Assembly (NCBI GenBank): GCA_030844565.1
Contig: JAUUNK010000127.1
Coordinates: 1 to 13,903, forward strand
DNA from: Bacteroides ovatus
GTDB lineage: Bacteria; Bacteroidota; Bacteroidia; Bacteroidales; Bacteroidaceae
Direction of reading: 5' to 3'
Length of the DNA: 13,903 nt
Shown here: in pieces, positions 12,386 to 13,903 of the stretch
How positions within the stretch are numbered: the first letter of the stretch is position 1
How the letters are laid out: each line of letters starts with the position of its first letter
Position numbers and translations under genes: made by a program
The notes under the pieces: model-generated
What the model was told of the DNA's origin: nothing
Databases searched by the model: none
What the model saw: only the letters and a program-made list of their open reading frames with translations

Positions 12386-13903
12386 ATGAAAATGAATAAA
12401 ACAAGAATGCTGGAAGAGGTGGCTAAAGAGTCGGGAGTTTCCATAGAGGAGTGTAGGGCAGTGCTCAAGGGTTTTGAAAGAATTCTTTCGCGGGAGCTTT
12501 CCCGGAAAATATACTGTTGGGGAGGATGGATACTGTTGCTAATTGCTTTATTGGTTTCCGTCGCTGCTTTCGGGCAGACAGTGAAGCAAGAGGGACGTCT
12601 TCTACAGACCATCCGAGGAGTGGTGGTCGATGAAGATTCGAGACATCCTATATCTTATGCCACCGTCAAGTTGGTGGGGGCGAATGGGGTAGGGGCTGTT
12701 ACGGATAGTCTTGGTCGGTTTCGTATACAGCAAGTCCCTGTGGGTCGCCATGCGGTAGAGGCTGCATTCATGGGTTACGAAACGGGGATTATCAGGGAAA
12801 TTCTGGTGACATCAGCGAAAGAAGTTTATTTAGAGATTCCCTTAAAGGAAAGTGTTAATGAACTGAATGAAGTCGTTGTCCGTGCCCGGACAAATAAGGA
12901 AGAAGCAATGAACAAGATGGCTACTACCGGAGCACGGATGTTGAGTGTAGAAGAGGCAAGTCGATATGCAGGTGGCTTTGATGACCCTGCACGGCTGGTT
13001 GCTTCTTTTGCAGGAGTGTCTCCCAGTGTATCTTCCAATGGTATTTCTATTCATGGAAATGCTCCCCATTTACTGCAATGGCGGTTGGAGGATGTGGAGA
13101 TTCCCAATCCTAATCATTTTGCGGATATTGCTACCCTGGGTGGAGGTATTCTATCTTCTCTTAGTTCACAAGTATTGGGAAACTCAGATTTCTTCACCGG
13201 AGCCTTTCCTGCCGAATATGGAAATGCTGTGTCGGGCGTGTTCGACATGAAGCTGCGCAATGGCAACAATCAGAAGAATGAAAACACTTTTCAAGTAGGC
13301 ATTATGGGAATCGACATTGCTTCCGAAGGACCGCTGAGCAAGAAACATGCGGCATCTTATATCTTTAACTACCGCTATTCTACAACCGGTTTACTCAATA
13401 TTGATTTGGGAGGAAAGCTGGACTATCAGGACTTGAACTTTAAATTGAATTTCCCTACTCGCCGAACCGGAACTTTTTCCGTTTGGGGGACGAGCCTCGT
13501 TGATAAATTCACCAATGAATATGAGAAAGATATGGAGAAATGGAAATATATGGATGACCGTAGCGAATCGAGGGATAACCAATATATGGCGGCAGGCGGC
13601 ATCAGCCATCGCTATTTTTTCAATAATGCCACCTTGCTAAAGACTACCTTTGCCGCTACGTATTCGAAAATGGACGGGAAGGTAATGCTGTTCGACAGTT
13701 CTTTGCAATCTACTCCGTATATGGACCTCGATACGCAACATGCTAACCTGATATTCTCTACCACCTTGAATCATAAATTCAGTAATCGTTTCACTAACAA
13801 GACCGGATTCACCTACACAACCATGTTTTATAAGATGAATCTTTTGCTGGCTCCCTATGAAGCCCATCCGCTGGAAACAGTGTCCCAGGGTAAAGGCAAT
13901 ACG
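12386..13903 (+). CDS. TonB-dependent outer-membrane receptor with HU-like N-terminal extension (partial, 3' end outside window)
   Basis: The frame is open from ATG 12386 to the window end (506 codons). Residues 3-40 (MNKTRMLEEVAKESGVSIEE, then CRAVLKGFERILSRELSRK) resemble the first two helices of HU/IHF proteins: MNKT, VA, SG(V)S and a Phe at matching places. A hydrophobic segment follows (about 45-61) and ends in AFGQ, a typical Bacteroidota signal-peptidase site, so export probably starts there. Next are a CarboxypepD_reg-like domain (about 76-152, IRGVVVDEDSRHPISYATVKL; AFMGYET), NELNEVVV at 158-165, and the plug domain (RYAGGFDDPARLVASFAGV; NPNHFADIATLGG; TGAFPAEYGNAVSGVFDMKL). Barrel strands fill the rest. 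No SusC-type LGTKD-box or SusD partner is visible. The transported substrate is unknown. Alternative starts at 12392 or 12407 would keep or shorten the HU-like part. Confidence 0.9.
   Translation, partial: MKMNKTRMLEEVAKESGVSIEECRAVLKGFERILSRELSRKIYCWGGWILLLIALLVSVAAFGQTVKQEGRLLQTIRGVVVDEDSRHPISYATVKLVGANGVGAVTDSLGRFRIQQVPVGRHAVEAAFMGYETGIIREILVTSAKEVYLEIPLKESVNELNEVVVRARTNKEEAMNKMATTGARMLSVEEASRYAGGFDDPARLVASFAGVSPSVSSNGISIHGNAPHLLQWRLEDVEIPNPNHFADIATLGGGILSSLSSQVLGNSDFFTGAFPAEYGNAVSGVFDMKLRNGNNQKNENTFQVGIMGIDIASEGPLSKKHAASYIFNYRYSTTGLLNIDLGGKLDYQDLNFKLNFPTRRTGTFSVWGTSLVDKFTNEYEKDMEKWKYMDDRSESRDNQYMAAGGISHRYFFNNATLLKTTFAATYSKMDGKVMLFDSSLQSTPYMDLDTQHANLIFSTTLNHKFSNRFTNKTGFTYTTMFYKMNLLLAPYEAHPLETVSQGKGNT

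Overview
The window looks like chromosomal DNA of a gut Bacteroides or close relative. The evidence is a SusC/SusD pair, a Bacteroidota-type TonB-dependent receptor, AraC regulators of the type common in Bacteroides, moderate GC, weak Shine-Dalgarno use, and repeated copies of the Bacteroides -7 promoter element (TAnnTTTG, here mostly TATCTTTG). No rRNA, tRNA, CRISPR array, insertion sequence or phage gene was seen.

Layout. (1) 1-2684, plus strand: the end of a SusC/RagA receptor gene carrying an in-frame TAG at 36-38, then a complete SusD-like lipoprotein gene and a strong terminator. (2) 2990-3709: a beta-carbonic anhydrase gene on plus, facing a small lysine-rich gene on minus. (3) 3813-6604, plus: a tight five-gene run of nitroreductase, four-helix membrane protein, Rossmann/DUF2520 protein, KdsC-type HAD phosphatase and Maf pyrophosphatase, with gaps or overlaps of -20 to +39 nt. 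(4) 6606-8304, minus: a membrane-anchored metallo-beta-lactamase-fold hydrolase and an iron-sulfur-flavoprotein-like reductase. (5) 8473-10330, plus: two tandem paralogous AraC regulators. (6) 10375-11643, minus: an exported cupin plus carboxymuconolactone-decarboxylase-like protein. (7) 11644-12385: about 740 bp without an intact gene, holding a decayed minus-strand gene, a degenerate 22-bp tandem repeat and a hairpin. (8) 12386-13903, plus: the first 506 codons of a TonB-dependent receptor whose signal peptide follows about 40 residues resembling the N-terminal helices of HU/IHF DNA-binding proteins.

How the genes may work together. SusC/SusD form an outer-membrane glycan importer, though this SusC may be broken. 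The five-gene run includes an LPS-sugar (Kdo) phosphatase and nucleotide housekeeping. The flavoprotein, the AraC pair and the cupin/CMD protein form a plausible redox or small-molecule response island. The second AraC regulator has an N-terminal cysteine cluster that the first lacks.

Most unusual items: the HU-like extension on the receptor, the TAG in susC, the cysteine cluster in the second AraC paralogue, and the repeat array beside a gene remnant. Function calls come from motif and family recognition by eye; no database search was run.
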